Assembly: GCA_964645645.1 (NCBI GenBank)
Contig: CAZYBC010000005.1
Coordinates: forward strand, 1-64,000
Source: CAZYBC01 sp964645645
GTDB lineage: Bacteria; Patescibacteriota; Microgenomatia; UBA1400; PJMF01
Length of the DNA: 64,000 nt
Reading direction: 5' to 3'
Part shown: piece by piece, positions 1 to 7,336 of the stretch
Layout of the letters: each line of letters begins with the position of its first letter
How positions within the stretch are numbered: the first letter of the stretch is position 1
Position numbers and translations under genes: made by a program
The notes under the pieces: generated by a model
What the model saw: only the letters and a program-made list of their open reading frames with translations
Told to the model about the DNA's origin: nothing
Database searches by the model: none

Positions 1-2
1 TA

Positions 3-413
3 CTATTTAATCACTATGCAAATTGCCATTTACACAATATTATTGACAGACTCTTACTTCCTGAAGGTGTATCTCCAAACAAAAGTCATGTCGTAGATTT
101 TCTACAGTTGTATGTTGCCCCTGGTTCAATACTTAATACTGACGGATCTTTTATCTATCAAAAAATTGAACAATATTGGCCAGTTACTCATCAAGTTAAT
201 ATTCATGACAAATTTGAATTTGATTTGACTTCACAAATTGAAGGCACATTTGGTAATTTGCGTACCTTCATTAGAAGGATGTATTATCACCCCTCAAGTA
301 CCAAATTAGATTCGCTAATTGCAGAATTTAGCTGCCGATTTAACCATCCAGAAATGTTTGAAAATCCCCGATGCTTCCTAGAATTTACCCTTCACCTTGT
401 ACCATCAAGGTAA
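3..413 (+). CDS. Transposase C-terminal part, IS1595/ISXO2-type, truncated by window edge
   Basis: The frame is open to the left edge, so only the C-terminal part of the protein is visible and its start lies outside. Visible hallmarks of the ISXO2-like DDE transposase core are VAPGSILNTDG (the second acidic residue region), a following H-Q-V-N segment, and QIEGTFGNLR with a YYHPSS stretch, which correspond to the family's HTNxIEGxWxxLK and YHxVS segments. The protein would cut and join insertion-sequence ends. A TTG at 108 could start translation but would remove conserved sequence, so it is not preferred. It ends 76 bp before frr. No terminal inverted repeat could be recognised without the left part of the element. 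Family assignment rests on motif recall; whether the copy is active is unknown. Confidence 0.72.
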   Translation, partial: LFNHYANCHLHNIIDRLLLPEGVSPNKSHVVDFLQLYVAPGSILNTDGSFIYQKIEQYWPVTHQVNIHDKFEFDLTSQIEGTFGNLRTFIRRMYYHPSSTKLDSLIAEFSCRFNHPEMFENPRCFLEFTLHLVPSR

Positions 414-452
414 GTGTGCCCATTTAGTTAAAGATTTTTTAATAATTTTTCA

Positions 453-489
453 TTCACATCTTTTTTCATTCTTTGCTACAATTGCTTAT
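453..489 (+). promoter_or_regulatory. frr promoter, predicted leaderless
   Basis: TTCACA at 453-458, an 18-nt spacer, and TACAAT at 477-482 preceded by TGC (extended -10). Seven nt follow before the ATG at 490, so transcription should start at or one base from the start codon. No Shine-Dalgarno sequence is present. The 11-mer TTTGCTACAAT recurs with the same 7-nt gap before the gene at 32912. Confidence 0.6.
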
Positions 490-1044
490 ATGACAGATAA
501 TCTATCTCTTTTTAAAAACAATTTAGATAAAGTTTGTGATCATGTACGCAATGATATTGCTAGTTTAAGAACTGGTAAAGCTAATGCTGCTTTATTAGAC
601 TTAGTTAGTGTTGAGGCTTACGGTAGTTACATGAAAGTTAATGAATTAGCCAATATTACTGTGCCAGATGCTAATATGCTAATTGTTACTCCTTGGGATA
701 AAAGTGTGTTAGGGGCCATTGAAACGGCTATTAATAAAGCTGAGCTAAATCTTAATCCAGTAGTTGATGGCGATAAAATTAGAATTGTAGTACCAGCCTT
801 AACTCAAGAACGACGTCAAGAAATGGTTAAACTTTTACATCAAAAAATTGAATCTGGTAAAGTGATGATTCGTAATGAAAGAACTGACACAAAAAAGATG
901 ATCGAAGCCCAAAAAGGTGAAGCAGCTGTAAGTGAAGATGATATTAAATTAGAATTAACAGAAATGCAAAAAATTGTTGATCAATATATTGAAAAACTAG
1001 AAGAAATTGCGGAAGTTAAAGAAAAAGAGTTAATGACTATTTAA
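490..1044 (+). CDS. frr: Ribosome recycling factor
   Basis: RRF works with EF-G to split the post-termination ribosome. The ATG at 490 gives 184 residues, the usual family length of about 185. A start at 397 in the same frame would add a 31-residue hydrophobic extension unlike RRF and would precede the promoter. Family features seen are RNDIASLRTGKANAALLD (domain I helix), the VPDANMLIVTPWD segment, LTQERRQEMVK, and the charged helix near residue 130 with RNERTDTKK. It is followed after 3 nt by the RseP-type gene. In many bacteria pyrH-frr-cdsA-rseP are neighbours; here frr abuts a transposase on the left and pyrH is not in the window. Confidence 0.97.
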   Translation: MTDNLSLFKNNLDKVCDHVRNDIASLRTGKANAALLDLVSVEAYGSYMKVNELANITVPDANMLIVTPWDKSVLGAIETAINKAELNLNPVVDGDKIRIVVPALTQERRQEMVKLLHQKIESGKVMIRNERTDTKKMIEAQKGEAAVSEDDIKLELTEMQKIVDQYIEKLEEIAEVKEKELMTI

Positions 1045-1047
1045 ACT

Positions 1048-2190
1048 ATGTCGATTATTTTAGTGGTTTTGATTATTTCTTTTTTAGTGATTATTCATGA
1101 GTTAGGTCATTTTTTTCTGGCTAAAAAACACAAAATTAAGGTAGAAGAATTTGGACTTGGTTATCCACCCAAATTATTTAAATTATTTCGTTGGCTAGAT
1201 ACAGATTTTACTGTTAATGCCATTCCTTTTGGCGGTTTTGTTAGATTAGAAGGTGAAAATGGGCCAGAAGAAAAAACGGCTGATCAAGCAGAAAAAAAAT
1301 CTCAACCCAAAGAACAAGCTTTTTACCAAAAATCAGCTTCAGCTAAAATTCAAGTTTTATTAGCTGGAGTTGTCATTAATTTTATTTTTGGTTGCTTAGC
1401 TTTTTGTCTGATTTTTTCCTTTATGGGTATTCCTACTTCTTTGAACAACCAGCCCATTATTGGTCAGTTGTCAACAAATTCTCCGGCGGCTGTTGCTCAG
1501 TTGCCACTTAATTCATCAATTGAAGCTTTGCAATTAGAAGGTGAAGCTTTAGTAAAAGTTAATCATATTAATCAAGTTCAAGATTTTGTAAAAATTCATC
1601 AAGGTCAAACCATTAAGATTTATCTTAGCCAAGAATGTCAAATGGATCTTTGTCAAAGTGCGATGACCGAATATCAAATTTATTTAAGAAAAGATGATGA
1701 AATTCCTGCTAATGAAGGTTCAATGGGGATCATGTTTGCTGATTATTATCTTAAATTTTATCCTTGGTATGAAATGCCTTTTAGAGCGATGTTCTACGGA
1801 GTTAAACAAGCAGTGTCTTTGGGATTATTAATTTTAGTGACCTTATTAAGTGTTTTTAAAGATTTATTAACTCATGGTTCTTTACCTCAAGATGTGGCTG
1901 GGCCAGTAGGGATTGCTCATCAAGCCAATGAATTTAATTTGGCAGGGCAAGATTGGGCCACTTTATTAAATTTTGCTGGAATGTTATCTATCAATTTAGC
2001 AATTATGAATTTATTACCATTGCCGGCTTTAGATGGTGGAAGAGCTTTATTTGTTTTATTAGGAAAATTTATCGGTAAGAACAAATTAGAAAAATTGGAA
2101 TCATATCTTAATTATGCTGGTTTTTCTTTATTAATCTTATTAATGATTTTAGTCACTATCCGTGATGTTAGTCGCTGGATTGGAATTTAA
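1048..2190 (+). CDS. rseP: RseP-type site-2 intramembrane zinc metalloprotease (M50)
   Basis: Membrane-embedded protease that in other bacteria cleaves anti-sigma factors and remnant signal peptides within the membrane. HELGH at residues 17-21 is the zinc-binding HExxH in the first transmembrane helix. NLLPLPALDGG at 321-331 supplies the third zinc ligand, D329, in the conserved NxxPxPxLDGG motif. Residues about 130-215 hold a divergent PDZ-like region. The last helix (about 355-375) completes the expected four-helix layout. At 380 aa it is shorter than the E. coli enzyme (about 450 aa, two PDZ domains), which fits a one-PDZ form. It starts 3 nt after frr, so the two are probably cotranscribed. 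The substrate here is unknown. Confidence 0.93.
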   Translation: MSIILVVLIISFLVIIHELGHFFLAKKHKIKVEEFGLGYPPKLFKLFRWLDTDFTVNAIPFGGFVRLEGENGPEEKTADQAEKKSQPKEQAFYQKSASAKIQVLLAGVVINFIFGCLAFCLIFSFMGIPTSLNNQPIIGQLSTNSPAAVAQLPLNSSIEALQLEGEALVKVNHINQVQDFVKIHQGQTIKIYLSQECQMDLCQSAMTEYQIYLRKDDEIPANEGSMGIMFADYYLKFYPWYEMPFRAMFYGVKQAVSLGLLILVTLLSVFKDLLTHGSLPQDVAGPVGIAHQANEFNLAGQDWATLLNFAGMLSINLAIMNLLPLPALDGGRALFVLLGKFIGKNKLEKLESYLNYAGFSLLILLMILVTIRDVSRWIGI

Positions 2191-2195
2191 TTTTT

Positions 2196-2474
2196 ATGGC
2201 AAAAAAACGTACTAAAAAACAAAAATTAGCTGCTAAAGAAAAACGACAGCAAAATTCAACTTCTGTTGCTGTTGTAAAAAATTATTTAGAAGTACAGCCT
2301 TTAACAACAAAAACAGAAGCAGAAGCAACAACTGATAATGCTGATGAAGTAGCTCTAAGAACGACTCAATTATTAAGTACACCTGTCAAATTCATCCATC
2401 AAGATTTATTTAAAACAGCTTTAGTGACAGCAATTATTTTAGTGATCCTGATTGTGCTTGCAATTTATTATTAA
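2196..2474 (+). CDS. Small tail-anchored membrane protein, unknown function
   Basis: This 92-residue protein has a very basic N-terminus (KKRTKKQKLAAKEKRQQ), a polar Thr/Glu-rich middle, and one C-terminal hydrophobic helix (about residues 73-91, LVTAIILVILIVLAIYY) ending at the stop, so the soluble part would face the cytoplasm. No enzyme motif is visible. It begins 5 nt after the rseP-type gene without a Shine-Dalgarno site and is probably translated from the same mRNA. The basic segment could contact RNA, ribosomes or lipid head groups, but nothing in the sequence decides this. Confidence 0.75.
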   Translation: MAKKRTKKQKLAAKEKRQQNSTSVAVVKNYLEVQPLTTKTEAEATTDNADEVALRTTQLLSTPVKFIHQDLFKTALVTAIILVILIVLAIYY

Positions 2475-2494
2475 ATAGTTAACAATTAAGTAAT

Positions 2495-2518
2495 AAGCTC
2501 TTGGAGTTTATTTTTTTT
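2495..2518 (+). terminator. Candidate intrinsic terminator after the frr operon
   Basis: A short 6-bp stem (AAGCTC / GAGTTT, one G-U pair) with a TTG loop is followed after one A by eight T residues at 2511-2518. The stem is weak, so this is a candidate only; its position between the frr operon and the next gene fits. Confidence 0.4.
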
Positions 2519-2544
2519 GAATATCACGAAAGGAACAAGTTTTA

Positions 2545-3750
2545 ATGTCAAAAAAAATTCTTATTAGTGCTTTAGTTTTATATCTATTATCTGGCGGTTT
2601 GTCTTATACTGCTTTTTCATATTTCATGCCAGGTTCTTCTAGCATTTCTGTTACAGATCAGACTGATAATAATGGCTCAAATGATCAAGAAAATACAGCT
2701 TTAGCTGCTTTATTGGAAATTGATCCAAATGAAGCTAAAGATCAAGTTTGTCCTTTAAATGGTGCTTATTTTACTAATACAGAAAAGACAGCCTGGGAAA
2801 AACGTCGTCCTTTATTTGTAATGATTGAAAATTCAGTTGATGCGAGACCTCATTCTGGTATTAATAATGCTGATGTTGTTTTTGAAGCTGTTGCTGAAGG
2901 TGGTGTTACTCGTTTTGGTGCTTTATTTTATTGTAATGCTCAAGCTTACAATGTTACTTTAGCTCCAGTACGTAGCGCTAGAACTTATTTTGTAGATTGG
3001 GCTAGCGGCTTTAATTATCCAATGTATGTTCATGTCGGTGGTGCTAATATTCCTGGCCCAGCCAATGCTTTAGGTCAGATTGCTGATTATGGTTGGAATT
3101 TACAAAATGACATTAATCAATTTTCAGTAGGTTATCCTACTTTTGTTCGTAATGCTAATCGTTTAGCTGGTAAAGAAGTAGCTACTGAACATACCATGGA
3201 GACTACCACTGAGGCTTTATGGAAAGTAGCAGAAGAAAGAGAATGGACTAATCTTAGCCCAGTAAGAAAAGTAGGACGTACTTCTGTGGGCGGTGACGAT
3301 TGGAAAACTGGTTATAAAGGTTGGACTTTCTTAGATGAAGAGCCAGCTGATGGAACAGTTGCTAATATTGCTTATGATTTTTGGAGCGGTTACGGTCAAT
3401 TTAGCGTTGCTTGGAAATATGATCCAGCTACCAAAATGTATTTAAGATCTAATGGTGGAGAAATTCATACTGACTTAAATACTGGCAAACAAGTCACTGC
3501 TAAAAATGTAATTGTTGCTTGGATGGTAGAAAAAGGCCCGATTGATGAGGCTAAACATTTACTTTATACCACGCTTGGTACTGGTGAAGCTTTAGTCTTC
3601 CATAACGGTACAGTTACTGAAGTATTATGGCAGAAAAAGACTCGTGAAGGAGAATTAACCTTTGTAGATAAAAAAGGTAAACCAGTTGAGTTAGCCAGAG
3701 GTATGACTTGGATTAGTGTTTTACCTAAGGGTAATAAAGTTACCTATTAA
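2545..3750 (+). CDS. DUF3048 (YerB-type) membrane-anchored extracytoplasmic protein
   Basis: An N-terminal hydrophobic segment (residues about 5-27) serves as anchor or uncleaved signal; no lipobox cysteine is present, unlike Bacillus YerB. Next comes the DUF3048 N-terminal domain (about 85-235), recognised by PLFVMIENSVDARPHSG, NADVVFEAVAEGGVTRF and the APVRSART segment, then the C-terminal DUF3048 domain (about 290-400) with WKYDPATKMYLRSNGG and AKNVIVAWM. The biochemical role of the family is not established; it is associated with the cell envelope. GAAAGGA at 2527-2533 is a plausible Shine-Dalgarno site, unlike most neighbours. The gene is bounded by a weak terminator upstream and a strong one downstream, so it is probably monocistronic. 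Confidence 0.9.
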   Translation: MSKKILISALVLYLLSGGLSYTAFSYFMPGSSSISVTDQTDNNGSNDQENTALAALLEIDPNEAKDQVCPLNGAYFTNTEKTAWEKRRPLFVMIENSVDARPHSGINNADVVFEAVAEGGVTRFGALFYCNAQAYNVTLAPVRSARTYFVDWASGFNYPMYVHVGGANIPGPANALGQIADYGWNLQNDINQFSVGYPTFVRNANRLAGKEVATEHTMETTTEALWKVAEEREWTNLSPVRKVGRTSVGGDDWKTGYKGWTFLDEEPADGTVANIAYDFWSGYGQFSVAWKYDPATKMYLRSNGGEIHTDLNTGKQVTAKNVIVAWMVEKGPIDEAKHLLYTTLGTGEALVFHNGTVTEVLWQKKTREGELTFVDKKGKPVELARGMTWISVLPKGNKVTY

Positions 3751-3778
3751 AAAGCAATTATTAATAGTGTCAAATTTT

Positions 3779-3803
3779 GCCGGGCTTTTAGCCCGGCATT
3801 TTA
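3779..3803. terminator. Strong intrinsic terminator after the DUF3048 gene
   Basis: A perfect GC-rich stem, GCCGGGC (3779-3785) with GCCCGGC (3791-3797) and a 5-nt TTTTA loop, is followed by ATTTTAG. It lies 28 bp after the stop codon at 3750. An A/T-rich tract also precedes the stem. Confidence 0.85.
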
Positions 3804-3873
3804 GTTAAACAAGCTTTTTATAAACCATAGCGGTAGTTTTTAAGTTGTGTTTTTAAATCATTCCAATAATTGA

Positions 3874-3943
3874 AAAAAATATATATGACTTTATAAACCA
3901 TTTGAGCGAAGCGATTGCGTTTATAAAGTCATATATATTTTTT
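3874..3943. repeat. Perfect long inverted repeat (25-bp arms, 20-nt loop)
   Basis: The arm at 3874-3898 is the exact reverse complement of 3919-3943. Key elements are AAAAAATATATATGAC on the outside and GTC(A)-TTTATAAA toward the loop. The loop contains GAGCGAAGCGA. The inner arm sequence TTTATAAACCAT (3890-3901) also occurs as a direct copy at 3817-3828, 73 bp upstream. It sits in the 269-bp gap at 3751-4019 between a terminator and the next promoter. It could be a second rho-independent terminator, a protein-binding site or a remnant of a small mobile element; the sequence alone does not decide. Confidence 0.85.
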
Positions 3944-3990
3944 ACTGCTTTACTAATAATTGAGTACATATTATATTCTATTTAATTATC

Positions 3991-4014
3991 TATAATTATT
4001 TTTATAAAAAAGGT
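3991..4014 (+). promoter_or_regulatory. -10 box and Shine-Dalgarno site for the winged-helix gene
   Basis: TATAAT lies at 3991-3996 with no convincing -35 at 17 nt. AAAAAAGG at about 4006-4013 lies 6 nt before the ATG at 4020. This is one of the few clearly leadered, SD-led genes in the window. Confidence 0.5.
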
Positions 4015-4019
4015 ATTTT

Positions 4020-4622
4020 ATGAGCAGCATGCAAGACTTTATGATCTCCAGGGTAAGAGTGAAAATGTTGGAATTATTTTTTTGTGAAGAAGATGAAATG
4101 TTTTATGTTAGAGAAATTACTCGTCGGATTAAAGAAGAAATTAATGCTGTAAGACGTGAATTAGATAGAATGTTAGAATCAAGTATTCTTAAAAGTGAAC
4201 AACGTGGTAATCGTCTTTATTATTACCTAAATAAAAAATACCTTTATTATCAAGAATTACAACGGATGGTCGCTAAAAGTATTGGTTTAGGTAAAAAAAT
4301 TCGCAAATTACGTCATAAATTAGGCCAATTAGATTACGTTATGTTTTCTGGTAAATTTATTACTGGCCGTAGACCCAATCGAGATGAAGTAGATGTTTTA
4401 GTAATTGGTGACGTGGTTTTAACAGAATTAGAAGAATTAATGAAAAAAGAGCAAGAAAGATTAGGTAGAGAAGTTAATTATGCTGTTTTCTCTTTAGATG
4501 AATTTGATTTTAGAAAAGTGAGAAGAGATCCTTTTATTATGGATATTCTTTATTCTAATCGAATTATGATTATTGGCGACGAAATTTCTTTTGCAGAACG
4601 AAAAACCACCAATGTAGTTTAG
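4020..4622 (+). CDS. Winged-helix DNA-binding protein fused to a nucleotidyltransferase-like domain
   Basis: Residues about 8-75 form an ArsR-like winged helix (FYVREITRRIKEEINAVRREL as recognition region, then the wing GNRLYYYLN). Residues about 105-185 resemble the minimal nucleotidyltransferase fold: LDYVMFSGKFITG in place of the GSxxxG turn, then EVDVLVIGD, where the usual DxD is E123-V-D125. Catalytic competence is therefore doubtful, and a ligand-sensing or structural role is possible. The predicted function is a cytoplasmic transcription regulator. It has its own promoter and precedes secD by 9 nt, so it may be cotranscribed with the Sec accessory genes. The target genes cannot be read from the sequence. 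Confidence 0.78.
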   Translation: MSSMQDFMISRVRVKMLELFFCEEDEMFYVREITRRIKEEINAVRRELDRMLESSILKSEQRGNRLYYYLNKKYLYYQELQRMVAKSIGLGKKIRKLRHKLGQLDYVMFSGKFITGRRPNRDEVDVLVIGDVVLTELEELMKKEQERLGREVNYAVFSLDEFDFRKVRRDPFIMDILYSNRIMIIGDEISFAERKTTNVV

Positions 4623-4631
4623 AAATTTTTT

Positions 4632-6014
4632 ATGAAAAACCAAAATTTAAAACGTTTATTACTTATTATTTTGCTTTTTTTAATTAGCTTATATATTAGT
4701 TTACCAAGTAAATTTAAACTTGATTTTAAAATTTTTGGCAAACAAATTTCTCAAGAAATTCAAATTCCACAATTAGATTTTTGGTTTTTTGGCAAAAAAG
4801 TTAATCCAAAATTTGAATTAAAAAGAGGTCTAGATATTCAAGGTGGAATGCAGGTAGTTTTGCAAGCCAAGATGGATAATATCGCTTTAGAAGATAGAGA
4901 AACAGCTTTAGAAGCTGCTAAAAATATTATTTTACGTCGGGTAGATTTATTTGGCGTGGCAGAGCCACGGGTACAGACTGCTCAAGCTGGAGAAAATGAT
5001 TATCGTATTATTGTTGAATTACCAGGTGTTGATGATCCTGCCGCCGCTCTGCAATTAGTTGGTCAAACTGCTCAATTAGATTTTAGATTACAAAAAGAAC
5101 AACTCTCACCAGAAGCTACTCAATCAGCAGCCGCTTTTTTAAGTGATTTTGAAAAAACTGGTCTTTCTGGTAAACAACTTAAAAAAGCTCAAGTTCAATT
5201 TAACCCCAATAGTAGCGAACCAGTCATTAGCTTGGAATTTGATGAAGAAGGGACGCAATTATTTGCGGATATTACTAAAAATCACCAGGGGGGTGTTTTA
5301 GCTATTTTTATTGATGAGTTTCCTGTAGCTATGCCAAGAATTAATGAACCGATTTTAACGGGTCAAGCACAGATGTCAGGTGGTTTTGATTTAGAATCAG
5401 CTAAACAACTAGCTATTCAACTTAATGCTGGGGCTTTGCCGGTTTCAATTAATGTTATTAGTCAACAAAACATCGGGGCCAGTTTGGGTGATCAATCTAT
5501 TAAAGAAAGTATTAAAGCAGGTGTCATTGGTCTAATTTTGGTAATGCTATTTATGATTTTATATTATGGTAGACAAGGTTTAATTGCCAGTGTAGCGTTA
5601 TTAATTTATGCTGCCATTACGATTGCTTTATATAAACTTTTAGGAGTAGTAGTTACTTTACCAGGTATTGCTGGCTTATTGATCTCAATTGGTATGGCTG
5701 TTGATTCTAATATTTTAGTTTTTGAAAGAATTAAAGAAGAATTAAGAAACGGACAAATGGAAGACCGAGCCATTGAATTAGGTTTCGGAAAAGCCTGGGA
5801 AAGTATTAAAGATGCTAATTTAGCTACTATTATTACAGCCTTAATTTTAATTAACCCGCTTAATGCGAGATTTCTTAATAGTAGTGGTTTAGTCAGAGGG
5901 TTTGGAATTACGCTTTTATTAGGTGTTTTAGTGGGTTTATTTACTGGTGTGGTAGTTAGTCGGACTTTAATGAGAGTCTTTTTACCTATTTTAGTCAGGA
6001 AAAAAGTTAAATGA
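4632..6014 (+). CDS. secD: Protein translocase subunit SecD
   Basis: SecD with SecF forms the proton-driven complex that helps SecYEG export proteins. Visible are a first transmembrane helix (about residues 8-24), LKRGLDIQGGMQVVLQ (the family LGLDLxGG signature), the periplasmic P1-type region, and a C-terminal bundle of about five helices containing GLLISIGMAVDSNILVFERIKEE, the conserved D/R-bearing segment of SecD helix 4. At 460 aa it is on the short side, as in Gram-positive and CPR forms. It ends in TGA, which overlaps the next gene's ATG by 4 nt (ATGA, 6011-6014). The TGA stop at the expected family end argues for the standard genetic code. Confidence 0.96.
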   Translation: MKNQNLKRLLLIILLFLISLYISLPSKFKLDFKIFGKQISQEIQIPQLDFWFFGKKVNPKFELKRGLDIQGGMQVVLQAKMDNIALEDRETALEAAKNIILRRVDLFGVAEPRVQTAQAGENDYRIIVELPGVDDPAAALQLVGQTAQLDFRLQKEQLSPEATQSAAAFLSDFEKTGLSGKQLKKAQVQFNPNSSEPVISLEFDEEGTQLFADITKNHQGGVLAIFIDEFPVAMPRINEPILTGQAQMSGGFDLESAKQLAIQLNAGALPVSINVISQQNIGASLGDQSIKESIKAGVIGLILVMLFMILYYGRQGLIASVALLIYAAITIALYKLLGVVVTLPGIAGLLISIGMAVDSNILVFERIKEELRNGQMEDRAIELGFGKAWESIKDANLATIITALILINPLNARFLNSSGLVRGFGITLLLGVLVGLFTGVVVSRTLMRVFLPILVRKKVK

Positions 6015-6436
6015 AAAAATCAACAGTAGTTTTTGATATGCACGGGGTGATTTATGAACATGATTATCATGCTGATGGTTCACATCATTTTGTAGAAATA
6101 GATCATGCCTTGCAAGTTTTATTAGCTTATTATCAAGCTGGATATAAGATTGTAATTTTATCTAGCTCGGCAACTGAATATTCTCGACAAATTTTGGAAA
6201 GTTTATTAGTTAATTATCCTCAAGTTGATCAAATAAAATTTTTTAAGGAATTAGATATTTTGTCAATGAAATATTTTGGCAGTAAAGATAACCAAGATTC
6301 TTGGCAAGCAGCCTTAGAACCTTATGTTAATATTGAACATATTTATGAGGATGGGGAATATAAATTAAAAATGGCTGGTTTAGCAGCTCAAGCTTTGGGT
6401 TCTCAACCAACTTTACATTTAAGTACTCAAGAATAA
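6011..6436 (+). CDS. HAD-like protein encoded between secD and secF
   Basis: This 141-aa protein has HAD-superfamily features: VVFDMHGVIY at the N-terminus (motif I region), KIVILSSSA (motif II region with Ser) and YEDGEYKLKMAGLAA (motif IV-like acidic residue). Motif I reads D9-M-H11 where phosphatases have D-x-D; loss of the second Asp, the usual acid/base, suggests altered or lost phosphatase chemistry. There is no cap domain and no membrane segment, so it should be cytoplasmic. The ATGA overlap with secD and the 10-nt gap to secF imply coupled expression with the Sec accessory complex, but a role in secretion is only an inference from position. The substrate is unknown. Confidence 0.72.
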   Translation: MKKSTVVFDMHGVIYEHDYHADGSHHFVEIDHALQVLLAYYQAGYKIVILSSSATEYSRQILESLLVNYPQVDQIKFFKELDILSMKYFGSKDNQDSWQAALEPYVNIEHIYEDGEYKLKMAGLAAQALGSQPTLHLSTQE

Positions 6437-6446
6437 AAAGGATATT

Positions 6447-7319
6447 ATGAATCTTCTTAAATATAAATGGATTTTTTTCACTATTTCAGCCGTAATTTTG
6501 ATTCCTGGTTTAATTAGTTTACTTTTATTTGGTTTAAAACCAGGCTTAGATTTTATTGGAGGGTCTTTATTAGAAGTAAAAGTTTTAGATCAAGCGAAAT
6601 CTCTTGATGGGCAGACGATCTTTGATGATCTAAAAGCAGATTACTCTTTAGAGAGTGTTGTAATATCTAAAGAGAATCAAATAATTATTAGAGCTGAAGA
6701 ACTTAGTAATGAGCAAAAAGACATTTTATTGACAAAATTAAATGATAAACTTGGTCAAGTTGAAGAGATTAAATTTGAAACAGTAGGGCCTACTTTAGGA
6801 AAAGAATTGTTAATTAAAACTATTGTCGCTGTTATTTTAGTAGCTTTTTTTACTATTTTATACGTTTGGTATGAATTTAAGGATTTTTCTTTTGGAGTCT
6901 GTGCAATTTTAGGAATGTTTCATGATAGTTTCATTTTATTAGGAATTTTTAGTTTATTAGGTAAGTTTATGAAGGTAGAAGTAGATGTTTTATTTGTAAC
7001 TGCTATCTTAACCACTTTGTCTTTTTCTATTCATGATACGATTGTGATTTTTAATCGGATTAAAGAATTAGAAAAAAAACATGTTAGAGAAAAATTTACG
7101 ACAGTGGCTAATGTTGCAGCAGTAGAAAATTTGTCTCGTTCGATTAATAACTCTATAACTATTATTTTAATGCTGGTAGCTTTAGTGGTTTTAGGAGGTG
7201 ATACTTTACGTTGGTTTAGTTTGGCTTTATTAATTGGGGCAATTATTGGGACTTATTCTAGTACCTTTGTGGCTGTGCCTTTATTAACTGTTTGGCAGGA
7301 AAGAAAAAAGAAAAAATAG
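6447..7319 (+). CDS. secF: Protein translocase subunit SecF
   Basis: Partner of SecD. After the first membrane helix (about residues 8-28) comes KPGLDFIGGSLLEVKV, the SecF GxDFxGG signature. Later helices carry VGPTLGKELL and TTLSFSIHDTIVIFNRIKELE, the SecF counterpart of the conserved SecD helix-4 motif, with LSRSINNSITIILM just after. At 290 aa it has normal SecF length. AAAAGGA at 6436-6442 is a plausible Shine-Dalgarno site 4 nt before the ATG. The gene is last in the secD-HAD-secF unit and its stop overlaps an AT-rich hairpin shared with the convergent cca gene. Confidence 0.96.
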   Translation: MNLLKYKWIFFTISAVILIPGLISLLLFGLKPGLDFIGGSLLEVKVLDQAKSLDGQTIFDDLKADYSLESVVISKENQIIIRAEELSNEQKDILLTKLNDKLGQVEEIKFETVGPTLGKELLIKTIVAVILVAFFTILYVWYEFKDFSFGVCAILGMFHDSFILLGIFSLLGKFMKVEVDVLFVTAILTTLSFSIHDTIVIFNRIKELEKKHVREKFTTVANVAAVENLSRSINNSITIILMLVALVVLGGDTLRWFSLALLIGAIIGTYSSTFVAVPLLTVWQERKKKK

Positions 7320-7336
7320 TTGTTAGCTATTTTTTT
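7311..7336. terminator. Bidirectional AT-rich terminator spanning both stop codons
   Basis: AAAAAATAG (7311-7319) pairs with CTATTTTTT (7327-7335) around a 7-nt loop, giving a T-run on either strand. The secF stop TAG forms part of the left arm and the cca stop (7323-7325) lies in the loop. The stem is AT-rich, so strength is uncertain. Confidence 0.5.

Noticed and set aside
397..489. N-terminal extension of frr from the ATG at 397
   Set aside because: The added 31 residues are hydrophobic and unlike RRF, and the promoter and family length place the start at 490.
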